A stretch of 64,000 bases of DNA from Leptospira sp. WS92.C1 (GCF_040833975.1 NZ_CP162130.1:1191501-1255500); one strand, 5' to 3'. Shown: positions 47,735 through 57,840, counted from the first letter of the stretch. The notes: a model not told the origin generated them from the letters alone. Numbers and translations: made by a program.

Positions 47735-50700
47735 ATGGCTTCGTTTGTGTTGCTTGTTGCGTTCTTTTTTACGTTTGTTTTTCCTTTGTCTGAGTTTTCC
47801 TCTTTGTGGGGGCAATCGGTTCCTCAGTTGAATTCTACGAGGGCTTTTAGTTCGGGAGAGTTGCAGCCGTATGTGGATGCGGCTCGTTTGCAAAGCGATC
47901 AGTCTTCTTTCCTGTCGACGATGACGGGTGGGGAACAAGTGATCGAAGCGAGTTGGGAAGCGGATGTAAACGCTGAGATCGATGCAATCGTGAACTCGGT
48001 GACGAACAGCGATCCCGTAAACGACGTTCAGGTTTACAGGGACGCGGTTCGCGCGCAACTGGAGCTGCAAAAACAACAAGCAAAGAGCCAGTGGTTGGCG
48101 GATGCCGCTGCGTATGTGCAAACGGAACTCCAAACATTCTTAAACATGTTGTCACAAGCAACGGCGTCTAACGTGACTTCTTCGAACGCGACTGCTGTCA
48201 ATTCGATCGACCCTTCTGTGCAGGCGATGTCTGCTGCTCCCGCTTCTCAACAAGTGAGTCCTGCACAAGCCGCACAAAGCTACTATCAAGGCTCTCAAGC
48301 TTGGGACAACAAATGGCAGGACCTTCTCACAAAACAAGCGGCTTGGGAACAGAATTCGTTGAACTCGATCCAGAACGGTTTGAATCAGTGGGATGCGGCG
48401 ATTGCGGGTTTGCAAAACGACAAGCTTGCGTATTTGAACGGGATCGAAGCGACGAAGGCGCAGTGGCTTGCGAACAAACAGATGATCGAGAATGCGGAAA
48501 ACGGCGTGCGTGGCGCGCTTCAAAACGCGGTGCATTCGATCCGTTCTCAAGAAGATCAGTTGAGATCGAGCGTTGCGGGGGATCCGATTTTGAGTGATTC
48601 GTTTGGCGATATGGATGCGCTGCTGGACAGCATTCAAGAGGCGTTGGATCAACATTCTTCTTTGGATTCTTTGGCGAGCGCTTTGGGGAATTTTTTTCAA
48701 AATCAAAAGAACAACGCGGATTCTAAGGTTGCGTTTTGGGATGTAGCAAAGTGGCAGGAAACGTATGCGAACGAGACGGTTTCTTTTTCTCAGGTTGTGG
48801 GTTCGAGTGCGATCAGCTGCACGGATCATGTGGGCGGTGCTTGTGCGAATCAGTATCAGGGAACGACCGCGATTCAGTATCAAACCGACGGTTCGATTTT
48901 GGGTCGTCTTGCGCACAGCGGTGGCACTCATCTGGGGAATGTGAGTTCTTACTTGAGTCAGGGCAATTACAGTTCGAGCGCTCGTCGTGTGGAAGATCAC
49001 TACGTTGCGGTTTGTAACGGGGGGTGGGACTTTAGCGGTACTTGTTGGGGTGGTACAGGTCAGTATGCGTTAGACACCACTTACTGCGGGAATTCTCCGT
49101 TTGCTCCGATCTCTTGCGGATATCACCTTGATACGGTTGTGGACAACGACTTTACGGTTCGTGTAAACGGGAACTTGAACACACAACAGATTACACAAAA
49201 CAACAACATTCGGAACGCGATCTTTGGCGGATATGACGCGAGCTTTTCTCTTTCTTCGGGTGCGGGTCTGATCGCGGGCGCTACGACTCCGATCGTTCAG
49301 GAAACAAAAGTATTTTTGGGTGGGACTGTTTTGGATTCCTCCAACTGGTTTTCTTCTTTGGGGAGTGTAAATCAGGTTCAGGTTCAAACGAAATACAAAT
49401 ACATCGACAGTTCCATGCAAGGGAATCAGAACTTCTGGTCGAACTTGTCTTCTCAGTTTTCGAACATGGCGACCTTGTTTTTGTCTCTTGTCAATCCTCT
49501 CAAGTCTTGGGAAGAACGTTCAGCTCAGTATTCGGATGAATACGATGTAAAACTGCAAGAGTTGGAACTGGCAAAACAGACAACGTCTGCGAATTATGAT
49601 TCTCAAATTTCTCTGATGAAATCGGAGAGAGATTCTTGGATTACGGATGTGTATGGATTTCATATCGACGGATATGAAGGTTCTTTGGAGAATTCAAACA
49701 GTCAATATCGTGCGGGTCAAGCGGTTTGGTCGGATGAGATCAACTTGTTTCAACAGGTGGAATTGAACTGGTATCTTTCTGCGAGAGATGTGTTGCAGGC
49801 GGCTGTGGGAGATCCCACAAACGGAGAACAGCAGTTTCAGACGGCTGCGATGGCTCAGGCAAGTTCTTTACAGACTTTGATTGGCAATTCGGAATCGAAC
49901 ACGAGTTATCTTTACAACACGGCTGTGGGTCTTTGGGACAGCTATCAATATTCCGCGTCGGGGAATTTGATCGATCAGGCGATTGCGAATCAGCAGAGCC
50001 AGTCTTCTTGGAATTTGCAAGGTGCTGCTCTTTCTCAGAGCATCGCAGATTCGTTTGGGAGAACGGAGGCGTATCAAACGGCGCAAGCGAACGCGGGACT
50101 GAAGATCAATGAGCTCATAACGTCTCTTTTGGGTGAGCCGGCAGAGATCGTGGACAGTGCGGAACTTCAGGCTTTGCAAAATGGTGCTTTGTCTGCGGGT
50201 CAGGCGAGTTCGTTTTGGTCCAATGGGAATGCGGCCGGTTTTGATTTTACGGGTCGTGCTGCTGACAATCAATCTACGATCGACCAATACACAGCGGTGC
50301 GTGCGGACGTGACGATCGCGAGCAACTTGCAATCGGAGATGAGCGATCAGGAAGCGACATTTTTGAACAAGGCCGCGGAATATTTTGAAAAATCGGAGAG
50401 GTACTTGAGCTTGTCCGCGACCGCGGAGTCCGAAGGCAGGTTTGACGAGGCCTCTTACTATATGAAACTTTCTGCAGATCAAAAGGGAATCGCTTCTAAA
50501 CTTTTGAACAAAAGTTACAACGCACTGGGTGATACGATCAGTTCGGAAGTGGACTCGCGCGGTTTGAACTTTACTAAAAGTTCGTTTTTGGAATACAAGG
50601 ATTCTCTGTTGCACAAGAACTTTAAAAATTCTTCAGAGATTGCAAAACACATTCAATCGGAGAAGAACGCGGTCGGCGGGATTTTGAATTCTGGAAAAAC

Positions 50701-53700
50701 ATACGACGAGATTCAGACGATGTTGCAAGCGGCGAAGAATTGGATCGTTCAGGGGAACGACAATCACACTGCGATTGAAAGTCTTCTTTCGTATTCGCAA
50801 GAGCTGGCGCAGAGAGATATCGGCGGCAGCTTGCTCGACGGTTTGGAAGATTTGATTTCTTCTTTGGGATCTCAGATTCCAAAGGACATCAGCAATGCTT
50901 CCGTGACTCAAAGCGTAGCAAATTCCCAAAAGGAAATGGAAGAGAAACAGTCAGGAGTGAACGAACTGTTGCATCATATGAACTCACTTGTGACAAACAA
51001 CAACGACTTGCAAGCATTGCAAGCACTGTTGCAAGGGGGAAGCCAGTCGATGAACTTGGCGGCGAACACAGCGATCGCTCAGTATCTGGATGAAACGACT
51101 CGGAAGATTGGGAAGGAGAATGAAGAACGCAGTGCTAATTTGCAAAAGGAATTGTTTGGCGCGTTCACAAGCGGAGACGAATACAAATATCTTCGAGACG
51201 CTGGATATGAATTCCGAGTGAGCGGAGACAGCATCAGTGGTTACAGGCAGATCCAGAGCGGAGATATCGCGATCGACGGGAATGCGATGAAGGCGGAAAG
51301 TTATTCGCCGGTTTTAGAATTTCAATACCTTGAGATCGCGACCCGATTTGATCCTGGGAACGTGAGCACGACGATGCTGGGGGATTTGAACAGCACGAGC
51401 TTTAGTGCGAATTTGGTTGCGAACGTGAGAGATCATCTCGCCTCGGTGCAGGAACAGATGGAGAAGATGTTTGCTGAGTTTCAGGACAAGACTGCGGAAC
51501 TCCAGACGCTACACGCATACAATCAAGAGATCCAAGAATACCAAGAAAATCAGTTTAAGGAAATCAAGAAGAATGTAGTTGCAGCCTTTCAAGGATTGGA
51601 ACCCGGATTTCAGAAAAATTTCAAACCGGCGATGAGCGGAATGAAGGAATATCATACCGAAGCGTCACGCTACAACTTTGAAGAAGGAAGTTTTGGATCG
51701 CAGTCGAGTGCGATGCAGAGCGCGTTTGACGGAATTCGAAACGCAGGCGGAGTGTACAACGGAAGTCGAGAACTGAAAGGTTCAGTGAACATCAAAGGAA
51801 TTCCGGTCGAGGTCAGCTACGGCATGCAGGACTTGTTGATTCTCTCGAACTTCGAGTTGGGAGCGTTAGACTACGATTTCAACTTGAAGGGAAGTGGAAC
51901 GAGCTTTGCGCAAGAGCAACTGACAACGGTCAACGTAAAGTATCAAACGTATGTTCAGGATGTTCAGAAACGTATCGAAGACCAAGCAAAGGCGAATGAC
52001 GCAGAAAAAGAAAGCAAGGGATTTATCTTTACGATCATGAACGGGATGAACACGGGCTCAGGAAGTATGAGCCAGCGTTTCACTCAATCGGTGCAAGGAG
52101 AACTCCAAAGCAGAGTGACGGGAGCGGTTGCAGAAGCAACGGGCCTCCCCGCTTCTTTCGTTGGAGCGCTCGTCGGCGGTTCCAGCATGAAGGATGCGTT
52201 CCAGGCGTTTCAAAAACAGACGATCACTTCGGAGATCTCGAAAGCCACGGGGATCCCGGAATGGGTGATCTCTGGGCAGATGGACAAGATGAACCAGAAG
52301 AAAGAGGAATTCTACGAGACACAAGAATTCCAGATGGCAGTATCCGTAGTGGCGATCGTAGCCGCACCGTTTACGGGAGGCGCAAGCTTAGCAGCAGCAA
52401 TGGCACTTAACGCAACGATCGGAGCAGCCCAAGGAGCGGCAGGCGGAGGACTGGAAGGCGCGCTCGTGGGAGCAGTGGGAGGCGCGGTTTCGGGTTACGT
52501 GCAAAGCGTGACTGGAGGAGCGGTGAACGTGGGATTGAGTTACTCGAAAGAAAACGGATTTGGAGCGAGTGTCTCGGTTGGCTACGGACCTGCAGCAGTG
52601 AGCGTGGGAGTTTCGGAACACGGAGGAGCGACAATCGGATTGGGATTGCAATACAAGGGACTGAACGCGGGACTGAACTACAACTCAAAGACGGGAAGCG
52701 TAGATGGGAACATCGGGTTTAGCGCGCAGAACGGAAGTAACATCGCGCTTTCGTACAGCGAACAAAGCGGAGTTGGTATCAACGCGGGACTGAACAGCTC
52801 GAAAGGAATCGGAGCGAATGTGGGCTGGAGTGAAAAAGACGGCTTTGGCGGAGGACTTTCGTACGGTTTACCCGGAGAAGGCAAATGGTCCGGAACGGGA
52901 GCCAACATCAACTGGACTCAGAACGGAGGGACGAACATCGCGTTGACAGCGGGAGCTGGAGAGAAATACGGAGCAGATGGAGTTTCTCGTGGCGTTGTAC
53001 CTGGTATGAACAACGCAGCTAAGTTCGGCTCGGGAGGAACGACGGCAGGAACTTGGTCGAGCGAAGGTGGGTTCCAAGCGAACAAGAATTTTATCAACGA
53101 CAAGTGGGCTCAAGATTACTTAGCGGATGCCGAGGACAGAAGGCAGGATCAAGAAAACCACAATCAGCACGCCGGTGCGGATGCAATTGCGGGTGCAGGG
53201 ATTGAAGTTGCAGGGAGAAGACCGGAGGATGGTGGGGATACCCCTCATGGGGCATCTTCTGATCCGAACAATCCTAAAAAATCTGATTCTCCTGAGAGCA
53301 ATTTAGATGAAAGGATTTCTAAGTTGAAAAGAGAGCTTGAAGATGGGGTTTCACTTGCAAGTGGTAACGGCGCAATGGACGAATCCGGTATTACTCCGGA
53401 GAAAGTGGCTGCGAAAATCATTTCCCAAAAAATGGATGAATTGAAACACTTAGAAAGTCAACGAGCTGGGTTGAAACCCCTCTCGGAGAGATCAGCTGAG
53501 CTAAGGGCTCCAGCCGACAAGGGAAATCAAGAAAAAGCAAGTTCAAATATGACGAATAAAGGTAGTGGTTTAACTGAATACCCGAATGGAGCCAGAACAC
53601 CAATCCCATTTAAAGAAGGAAGGGATGGCGTCTTCTCTGAACCTCGAACAAATCAATTGCACGGTGCGGTTGATTTGATGACTCCGATTGGAACTCCTAT

Positions 53701-54055
53701 TGTAGCCGTAGCGGATGGTAAAGTTTCTTTACTTCATGATAATCCGGATAATTTTCTAAGAAATAGCGATCCTAATAAAGTGAATAAAAACGATAAAGGG
53801 GGGGCGACAATTTCAATCGAGCACACGAATGCGAATGGAGAAAAGGTATATACATATTATGCTCATAATTCAGAGATTCTTGTTAAGCCCGGTCAAATCG
53901 TAAAAAAAGGAGATCCAATTTCACTATCCGGTCAATCTGGAAACACTCCAGGAGGGCCACATATGCATTTTACGATTTACAAACCTACGAATGGTAAGCT
54001 AAAAGAAACTGATCCAATGCTTTTCGATTGGAATAAATTTGAGGGTAAAAATTAG
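47735..54055 (+). CDS. Giant secreted protein with C-terminal M23 (LytM) peptidase; polymorphic-toxin-like
   Basis: ATG 47735 is preferred since a hydrophobic signal-like segment follows (MASFVLLVAFFFTFVFP, then LWGQS cleavage-like); the frame is open back to 47111 through the 63-bp repeats, so an upstream GTG start is possible and would add positive charge. The 2106-residue product has a long Ala/Gln/Ser-rich helical region (30-1280), a region shared with two downstream copies (about 1068-1817), including a Gly-zipper hydrophobic stretch (about 1535-1600) and Gly-rich beta repeats ([16 protein letters not shown]), then a unique C-terminus. The M23 domain has His1976/Asp1980 (HGAVD) and His2076/His2078 (HMH), the LytM zinc-site pattern, so peptidoglycan cleavage is expected. 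A lipoprotein gene follows after 5 nt. Belongs to a Leptospira-specific family of very long proteins. Confidence 0.88.
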   Translation: MASFVLLVAFFFTFVFPLSEFSSLWGQSVPQLNSTRAFSSGELQPYVDAARLQSDQSSFLSTMTGGEQVIEASWEADVNAEIDAIVNSVTNSDPVNDVQVYRDAVRAQLELQKQQAKSQWLADAAAYVQTELQTFLNMLSQATASNVTSSNATAVNSIDPSVQAMSAAPASQQVSPAQAAQSYYQGSQAWDNKWQDLLTKQAAWEQNSLNSIQNGLNQWDAAIAGLQNDKLAYLNGIEATKAQWLANKQMIENAENGVRGALQNAVHSIRSQEDQLRSSVAGDPILSDSFGDMDALLDSIQEALDQHSSLDSLASALGNFFQNQKNNADSKVAFWDVAKWQETYANETVSFSQVVGSSAISCTDHVGGACANQYQGTTAIQYQTDGSILGRLAHSGGTHLGNVSSYLSQGNYSSSARRVEDHYVAVCNGGWDFSGTCWGGTGQYALDTTYCGNSPFAPISCGYHLDTVVDNDFTVRVNGNLNTQQITQNNNIRNAIFGGYDASFSLSSGAGLIAGATTPIVQETKVFLGGTVLDSSNWFSSLGSVNQVQVQTKYKYIDSSMQGNQNFWSNLSSQFSNMATLFLSLVNPLKSWEERSAQYSDEYDVKLQELELAKQTTSANYDSQISLMKSERDSWITDVYGFHIDGYEGSLENSNSQYRAGQAVWSDEINLFQQVELNWYLSARDVLQAAVGDPTNGEQQFQTAAMAQASSLQTLIGNSESNTSYLYNTAVGLWDSYQYSASGNLIDQAIANQQSQSSWNLQGAALSQSIADSFGRTEAYQTAQANAGLKINELITSLLGEPAEIVDSAELQALQNGALSAGQASSFWSNGNAAGFDFTGRAADNQSTIDQYTAVRADVTIASNLQSEMSDQEATFLNKAAEYFEKSERYLSLSATAESEGRFDEASYYMKLSADQKGIASKLLNKSYNALGDTISSEVDSRGLNFTKSSFLEYKDSLLHKNFKNSSEIAKHIQSEKNAVGGILNSGKTYDEIQTMLQAAKNWIVQGNDNHTAIESLLSYSQELAQRDIGGSLLDGLEDLISSLGSQIPKDISNASVTQSVANSQKEMEEKQSGVNELLHHMNSLVTNNNDLQALQALLQGGSQSMNLAANTAIAQYLDETTRKIGKENEERSANLQKELFGAFTSGDEYKYLRDAGYEFRVSGDSISGYRQIQSGDIAIDGNAMKAESYSPVLEFQYLEIATRFDPGNVSTTMLGDLNSTSFSANLVANVRDHLASVQEQMEKMFAEFQDKTAELQTLHAYNQEIQEYQENQFKEIKKNVVAAFQGLEPGFQKNFKPAMSGMKEYHTEASRYNFEEGSFGSQSSAMQSAFDGIRNAGGVYNGSRELKGSVNIKGIPVEVSYGMQDLLILSNFELGALDYDFNLKGSGTSFAQEQLTTVNVKYQTYVQDVQKRIEDQAKANDAEKESKGFIFTIMNGMNTGSGSMSQRFTQSVQGELQSRVTGAVAEATGLPASFVGALVGGSSMKDAFQAFQKQTITSEISKATGIPEWVISGQMDKMNQKKEEFYETQEFQMAVSVVAIVAAPFTGGASLAAAMALNATIGAAQGAAGGGLEGALVGAVGGAVSGYVQSVTGGAVNVGLSYSKENGFGASVSVGYGPAAVSVGVSEHGGATIGLGLQYKGLNAGLNYNSKTGSVDGNIGFSAQNGSNIALSYSEQSGVGINAGLNSSKGIGANVGWSEKDGFGGGLSYGLPGEGKWSGTGANINWTQNGGTNIALTAGAGEKYGADGVSRGVVPGMNNAAKFGSGGTTAGTWSSEGGFQANKNFINDKWAQDYLADAEDRRQDQENHNQHAGADAIAGAGIEVAGRRPEDGGDTPHGASSDPNNPKKSDSPESNLDERISKLKRELEDGVSLASGNGAMDESGITPEKVAAKIISQKMDELKHLESQRAGLKPLSERSAELRAPADKGNQEKASSNMTNKGSGLTEYPNGARTPIPFKEGRDGVFSEPRTNQLHGAVDLMTPIGTPIVAVADGKVSLLHDNPDNFLRNSDPNKVNKNDKGGATISIEHTNANGEKVYTYYAHNSEILVKPGQIVKKGDPISLSGQSGNTPGGPHMHFTIYKPTNGKLKETDPMLFDWNKFEGKN

Positions 54056-54060
54056 AAGTT

Positions 54061-54708
54061 ATGAAAAAAATATTTTTTTTGCTTATACTAGTTATTGCAT
54101 GTTCGAAGTTTGCTTCTGAAAAACAGCAATATTCATCCAATGTAAAATTGCCTTTATACAAGGAGGCAACTTCCGGAAGTGAGGTTGTCTATTCTTTAGT
54201 TAAAGGAAATGAATTTGAGATTAAAGAAAAAAGAATCGTTAAAATTACTGATTTCCTTGGTGCAGAGGAAAAGAAATTTGAATGGTATCTTGTAAAAGTA
54301 AATAATATTCAAGGTTGGACTTTAGGTTCTTCAGTAAACTCATTACAAAAAGATTCTACGGAAGATGTGAATAAATTTGAACTATCTGGAACTTGGTCTG
54401 AATTGCCATTAAGCTACTTTCCTCAAGATTTTTCCCAATTTATTTTTTTAGAGATTCGATCTAACAATGTTTTATTGAATCCTTATGGTGATTTTGGTCG
54501 CTTCGAATTTGATAATGTTTCTTATATTAAGAATGGTAATTTAATGAAGGTTATTTCAAATAATAAAGAGATTCTAATAGTTAAGATTCTGTCTAAAAAT
54601 ACGATTGAAATAATAGATTCAGAAAAGTATCGAGAAGGTGGCTTGTCTGAAGATGCAAAGGATTTAATACCAGCCTTAAACAAAGGCAACATTTTGGTTA
54701 GAATGTGA
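54061..54708 (+). CDS. Lipoprotein with SH3-like domain; candidate immunity protein
   Basis: The 215-residue protein has a lipoprotein signal (MKKIFFLLILVIAC, Cys14) and an SH3b-like segment (about 25-95: VKLPLYKEATSGSEVVYSLVKGNEFEI, WYLVKVNNIQGWTLGSSV). The rest is beta-rich. It begins 5 nt after the M23 protein stop, so translation is probably coupled. Its base composition is clearly more AT-rich than the toxin-like gene. A periplasmic lipoprotein beside a peptidoglycan peptidase fits an immunity protein; SH3b domains also bind peptidoglycan. The immunity role is inference from position and localisation. Confidence 0.75.
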   Translation: MKKIFFLLILVIACSKFASEKQQYSSNVKLPLYKEATSGSEVVYSLVKGNEFEIKEKRIVKITDFLGAEEKKFEWYLVKVNNIQGWTLGSSVNSLQKDSTEDVNKFELSGTWSELPLSYFPQDFSQFIFLEIRSNNVLLNPYGDFGRFEFDNVSYIKNGNLMKVISNNKEILIVKILSKNTIEIIDSEKYREGGLSEDAKDLIPALNKGNILVRM

Positions 54709-54748
54709 AGGACACATCCTCAGCACATTCCAAGTGAAAAATAGACTT

Positions 54749-54768
54749 GAGGCTCGCATAAATTAAAA
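54749..54768 (+). repeat. 20-bp junction repeat, left copy
   Basis: GAGGCTCGCATAAATTAAAA matches 56063-56082 (GAGCCTCGC...) at 19 of 20 positions in the same orientation. The gene fragment to its right begins at this point. Confidence 0.7.
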
Positions 54769-54957
54769 CCATTAAGCGATGTGTTTGGAGAGCTCTACTT
54801 TTCAAGCTTGCGATCTTGGAAACATACCGGAACAAAGAGTAAGAATGTGTTTTTGACTGAGTTTCAGGCATATTCGGAGGATATTAAAAAGGAAGGTTTC
54901 AAGATTGCTCGGGAAAGGAAGAATTCAAATTACAGAATAGAGTTGTTGAAAAATTAA
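54751..54957 (+). pseudogene. Gene fragment truncated at both ends
   Basis: The frame is open from 54751 to TAA 54955-54957 and encodes about 68 residues with protein-like composition (FGELYFSSLRSW, NVFLTEFQAYSEDIKKEG). There is no credible start: the 5' side is cut at the 20-bp junction repeat, and the last codons and stop are supplied by the inverted-repeat element at 54938. I do not recognise the family. Confidence 0.5.
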
Positions 54958-55040
54958 TTCTCCATCTCCATTCGTTTCATTGAAATGGGCGATTGAAGCA
55001 GTTTTGTTAATCTGAACTATGGAATTTTTCAACAACTCTA
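54938..55040. mobile_element. 103-bp MITE-like element with 18-bp perfect terminal inverted repeats
   Basis: TAGAGTTGTTGAAAAATT at 54938-54955 is the exact reverse complement of 55023-55040. The 67-bp interior encodes nothing. TA at both outer ends could be a TA target duplication, as made by IS630/Tc1-type transposases. Such non-autonomous elements are moved in trans by a full-length relative; none is visible in the window. Confidence 0.75.
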
Positions 55041-55167
55041 ATATACTAACTTAATGATGTTCTGTAGATCCGGTTTCGGTCCAAGTGAACTTGACACCCT
55101 CAACCAAAGAAGTGATCTGATGTTTGTGTAAACGAAGCCGTGAAGTTCGGCAAGAAAGGAAACTTGA

Positions 55168-55284
<117 letters not shown>

Positions 55285-55327
55285 TGTTTGTTAATTTGCC
55301 AACTAACACATGTTAAGTGAGTTTTCA

Positions 55328-56122
55328 CTAAGCGACCTCGGAATGTGAGCAAACATGATGTAAACCTCCCAAAACTTTTCGTTTGATAACCTTAGAGGTA
55401 GGAGTTGGAAATATAACGACCCTACCACAAGGCGAATCTTTGTTCAAAGCAAGATGCGGCCTCCATTGATTGTAGTATTCAATGTATTCCTGTGCAACGC
55501 GGTGCGCGTGGTTCAAAGACAAAACCGGAATGTGATTAAAACATTCCCTTCTTAACGAACCGAACCATCGTTCCATGATCCCGTTGCACCAAGGGGAAGC
55601 GGGTGGAGTGTGAAGCGATCGAATTCCCAACTCTTGCAATCCCTGGAGAATTTTTCTTCCGGAAAAGAGAACATCGTTGTCTCGAAGTAGAATTTCAAAC
55701 TCTGGACAATGAAGCCTCGCCTCTTGGATTTGTCTCAACACCCAATCTCTGGTTGGATTGAGAGTGATGTTGAAGTGAATGATTTTTCTGGAACGATGAT
55801 GAATGAATGCGAGAGAATACAGAGTCGTTCCGTAGATCGTCTGAATCCTGCAAAGATCCATTGCGACGATTTCACCTTTGAAGTGATTGAGTAGTTGCAA
55901 CCAATACTTCCAATTTCCGGACGGGTACAATCGTTTCAAGATCCTCTTGATGATTCTCTTTACCGTAGACAAGGAAGGATTGAAACCGAGTTTTAAAATC
56001 TCACCGTGAATTTTGGAAGCTCCCCAATCCATATTGTTTTTGCGCATATCAAGGACATGGTTGAGCCTCGCATAAATTAAAATGACAGATGTTTTTGCGA
56101 ATATAGCGGAGGCTTGGATCAA
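55328..56122 (-). pseudogene. 5'-truncated DDE transposase (integrase-core family)
   Basis: The frame contains the integrase core with MDLCRIQ (first Asp), LRDNDVLF (second Asp) and GIMERWFGSLRRE (Glu), plus the C-terminal HLALNKDSP motif shared with the intact transposase at 56274-57347. Compared with that paralogue, roughly the first 110 residues are missing: homology begins around LDMRKNNMDWGASKIHGE, just past a 20-bp junction repeat (56063-56082). Residues before that are out-of-context sequence. Probably inactive. Confidence 0.8.
56063..56082 (+). repeat. 20-bp junction repeat, right copy
   Basis: Partner of 54749-54768. It marks the point where transposase homology of the truncated copy stops. 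Confidence 0.7.
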
Positions 56123-56200
56123 GCCAGTGTTCGTTTTTTCATGAAAAAGACTTTCGGAAACCCTAATGTCTTGTTTTTTGGAGCGAATTTTTAGGATTAA

Positions 56201-56234
56201 AAATGAGTTAGGACATGATGGTCCGAACTCATTT
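56201..56234 (-). terminator. Hairpin terminator downstream of the intact transposase
   Basis: AAATGAGTTAGGAC and GTCCGAACTCATTT form a 14-bp stem with one mismatch around ATGATG. On the minus strand it is followed by TTTTTAAT and lies 40 nt after the transposase stop. Confidence 0.65.
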
Positions 56235-56273
56235 CAAAAACGAGCTTTCAAAAGAAGTGAGAGAACTTAGAAA

Positions 56274-57347
56274 CTAAGCCGCTTCTTTGTAAGAATAGGT
56301 GTGATAGAGACCGCCGAGGACGGGGGTAGCAATGAGCTTCCCTTTTCCACTCGGTGGCGGTTTCAAAACGGGAGATGGAACAGGACTTTCTTTGTTTAAT
56401 GCCAGATGAGTTCTGTGATGATTGTAAAAATCAATGAACTCGGTTAAGTTTTTTTCGAGATGATACTGGTTGATTGGGATAAAGAAATCCAAGAATTCAT
56501 TTCTGCATGTTTTAATCCATCGTTCGGCGTAACAATTTTGCCAGGGAGAATACCGTGTTGTTTTTTTGTGTTTAATTCCGATTCTTTCCAAATAGTTTGA
56601 AAATCGTTTTCCGAAAAGCGGATCGTTATCCGAAAGGAAATATCTGGGTTTAGAACGATCATTCTCTTTCGCCTGTTTTCGAATTGCAAATTTTAAAACC
56701 TTTCTCATCCATTGGGTGGTAGGATTTGTATGAATGTCGAAGTAAAGAATTTGCCTCGAACCGACGTGTAAAAAGAAAACAACTCTGTAAATTTCTTTAA
56801 AATTAGCGGAGTAAGCGGTAAATGTATCAGTGACTACCATGCTGTCTGCATGGAGAGAGTAAAACTGTTTCCACGAGATTCGTTTTTTAGGATCGTGAGG
56901 TCGTTTGGGAATGTATTTGGAAACGGTTCGTTCTGAAATAGTATCATAACCGAGTTTTCGAAGTAGGCCGTGCAGTTTTGTAGCACCCCAGATTTTGTTT
57001 TCTTTGGCGATTCTTCGAATGAGTTTGATGAGTTCCCAAGGAGTGTTGGGTCTTCCTGGTTTTTTTCTTTTTGAAAGTAATGCCCAAAAGATTTTGAATT
57101 TTTGTTTTCTCCATTTCAAGAGAGCAGCCGGAGACACGAGAATCAGATTTTCTTTCCAGTCTGGATCCAAATACGAAAGCAATACGAGCTTTAGTCTTTC
57201 GATTGGTTTTGTTTGAAACTTTTTGTTTTTTCGTTTGTATGCCGCAAGCTGTGCTTTGAGAAACAGAATCTGAGTTTGATTTTGGCTATTAGAGAAGAGT
57301 CGAAACAGTAAAATACAATTGAGTAGAAGGGAGAGTTCGAAAAGCAA
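56274..57347 (-). CDS. DDE transposase with integrase core, apparently intact
   Basis: The 357-residue protein has an N-terminal hydrophobic/coiled region, an HTH-like segment ([29 protein letters not shown], about 104-135), and an rve integrase core with Asp in VVTDTFTAY, Asp in [10 protein letters not shown] and Glu in [15 protein letters not shown], followed by [16 protein letters not shown]. These are the signs of an active cut-and-paste enzyme of the IS3/IS481-like group; I cannot assign the exact IS family. No clear terminal inverted repeats were found by eye. It sits between the toxin-like gene and the first partial cassette. Confidence 0.85.
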   Translation of the reverse strand: MLFELSLLLNCILLFRLFSNSQNQTQILFLKAQLAAYKRKNKKFQTKPIERLKLVLLSYLDPDWKENLILVSPAALLKWRKQKFKIFWALLSKRKKPGRPNTPWELIKLIRRIAKENKIWGATKLHGLLRKLGYDTISERTVSKYIPKRPHDPKKRISWKQFYSLHADSMVVTDTFTAYSANFKEIYRVVFFLHVGSRQILYFDIHTNPTTQWMRKVLKFAIRKQAKENDRSKPRYFLSDNDPLFGKRFSNYLERIGIKHKKTTRYSPWQNCYAERWIKTCRNEFLDFFIPINQYHLEKNLTEFIDFYNHHRTHLALNKESPVPSPVLKPPPSGKGKLIATPVLGGLYHTYSYKEAA

Positions 57348-57705
57348 ATTGATTTCCTTTTTTATTTGTATCGGAAGAATTTTGTAGAATCTTACAAATC
57401 AAAATGGGAACCGACTTCCTTCGTTTTCTGATTCGAAAGAATAAAATTTTCTTAAAATTTGGTTCTTAACTTGACAAAATCGGGCTTAGAATGAACTCTT
57501 CAAGTATTGAAGAGTTGATCATTTCGATCTTCAATCCTCTTTTTATTTTTTACTCCCAACTAACCTTCACCGAAAATTATCTCCGACTGCACAGGCTGTG
57601 CGCAGCACCCTTTCTAACTCCTTTCAGTTTTTTCTTCGAACAAACTCATTTTCAACAAGTAAGATTTTCGACTGCACCCGCGGTGCAGTCGAAAATAATT
57701 TCCCC
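57348..57705. other. Non-coding gap between transposase and cassette 2
   Basis: No supported gene. It contains CTGCACAGGCTGTGC near 57590 and the long perfect hairpin at 57664. A 76-codon frame at 57491 has no coding character. Confidence 0.5.
57664..57696. repeat. 33-nt perfect hairpin
   Basis: ATTTTCGACTGCACC-CGC-GGTGCAGTCGAAAAT is a perfect 15-bp inverted repeat with a 3-nt centre. It lies 9 bp before boundary element B. It lacks a T tract and so is not a standard terminator; a recombination or attachment site is possible. Confidence 0.75.
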
Positions 57706-57840
57706 GCGTGAGCGATCGTAGCGAAAATACTGCTACGCAACATCTACTTTAGAAAAACATTCCATTCCAAAAACGTTAAATGGTGCGTTGCAGATTGTAG
57801 CGTAGAACGCGACCTGAGCGAAAGCGAAGGGCACGCCCAA
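57706..57840 (+). repeat. Boundary element, copy B (upstream of cassette 2)
   Basis: Begins GCGTGAGCGATCG (57706-57718) and ends AAGCGAAGGGCACGCC (57822-57837), directly where homology to the toxin-like gene starts (AAGAATGTAGTTGCAGCC). The middle differs from copies A and C. Confidence 0.8.

Noticed and set aside
55328..57347. One composite transposon formed by the two transposase genes
   Set aside because: The first copy is truncated and no matching terminal inverted repeats or target duplication enclosing both were found.
57491..57721. 76-codon frame before cassette 2
   Set aside because: Spans a hairpin and part of a boundary element, has no protein-like composition and no clear Shine-Dalgarno.
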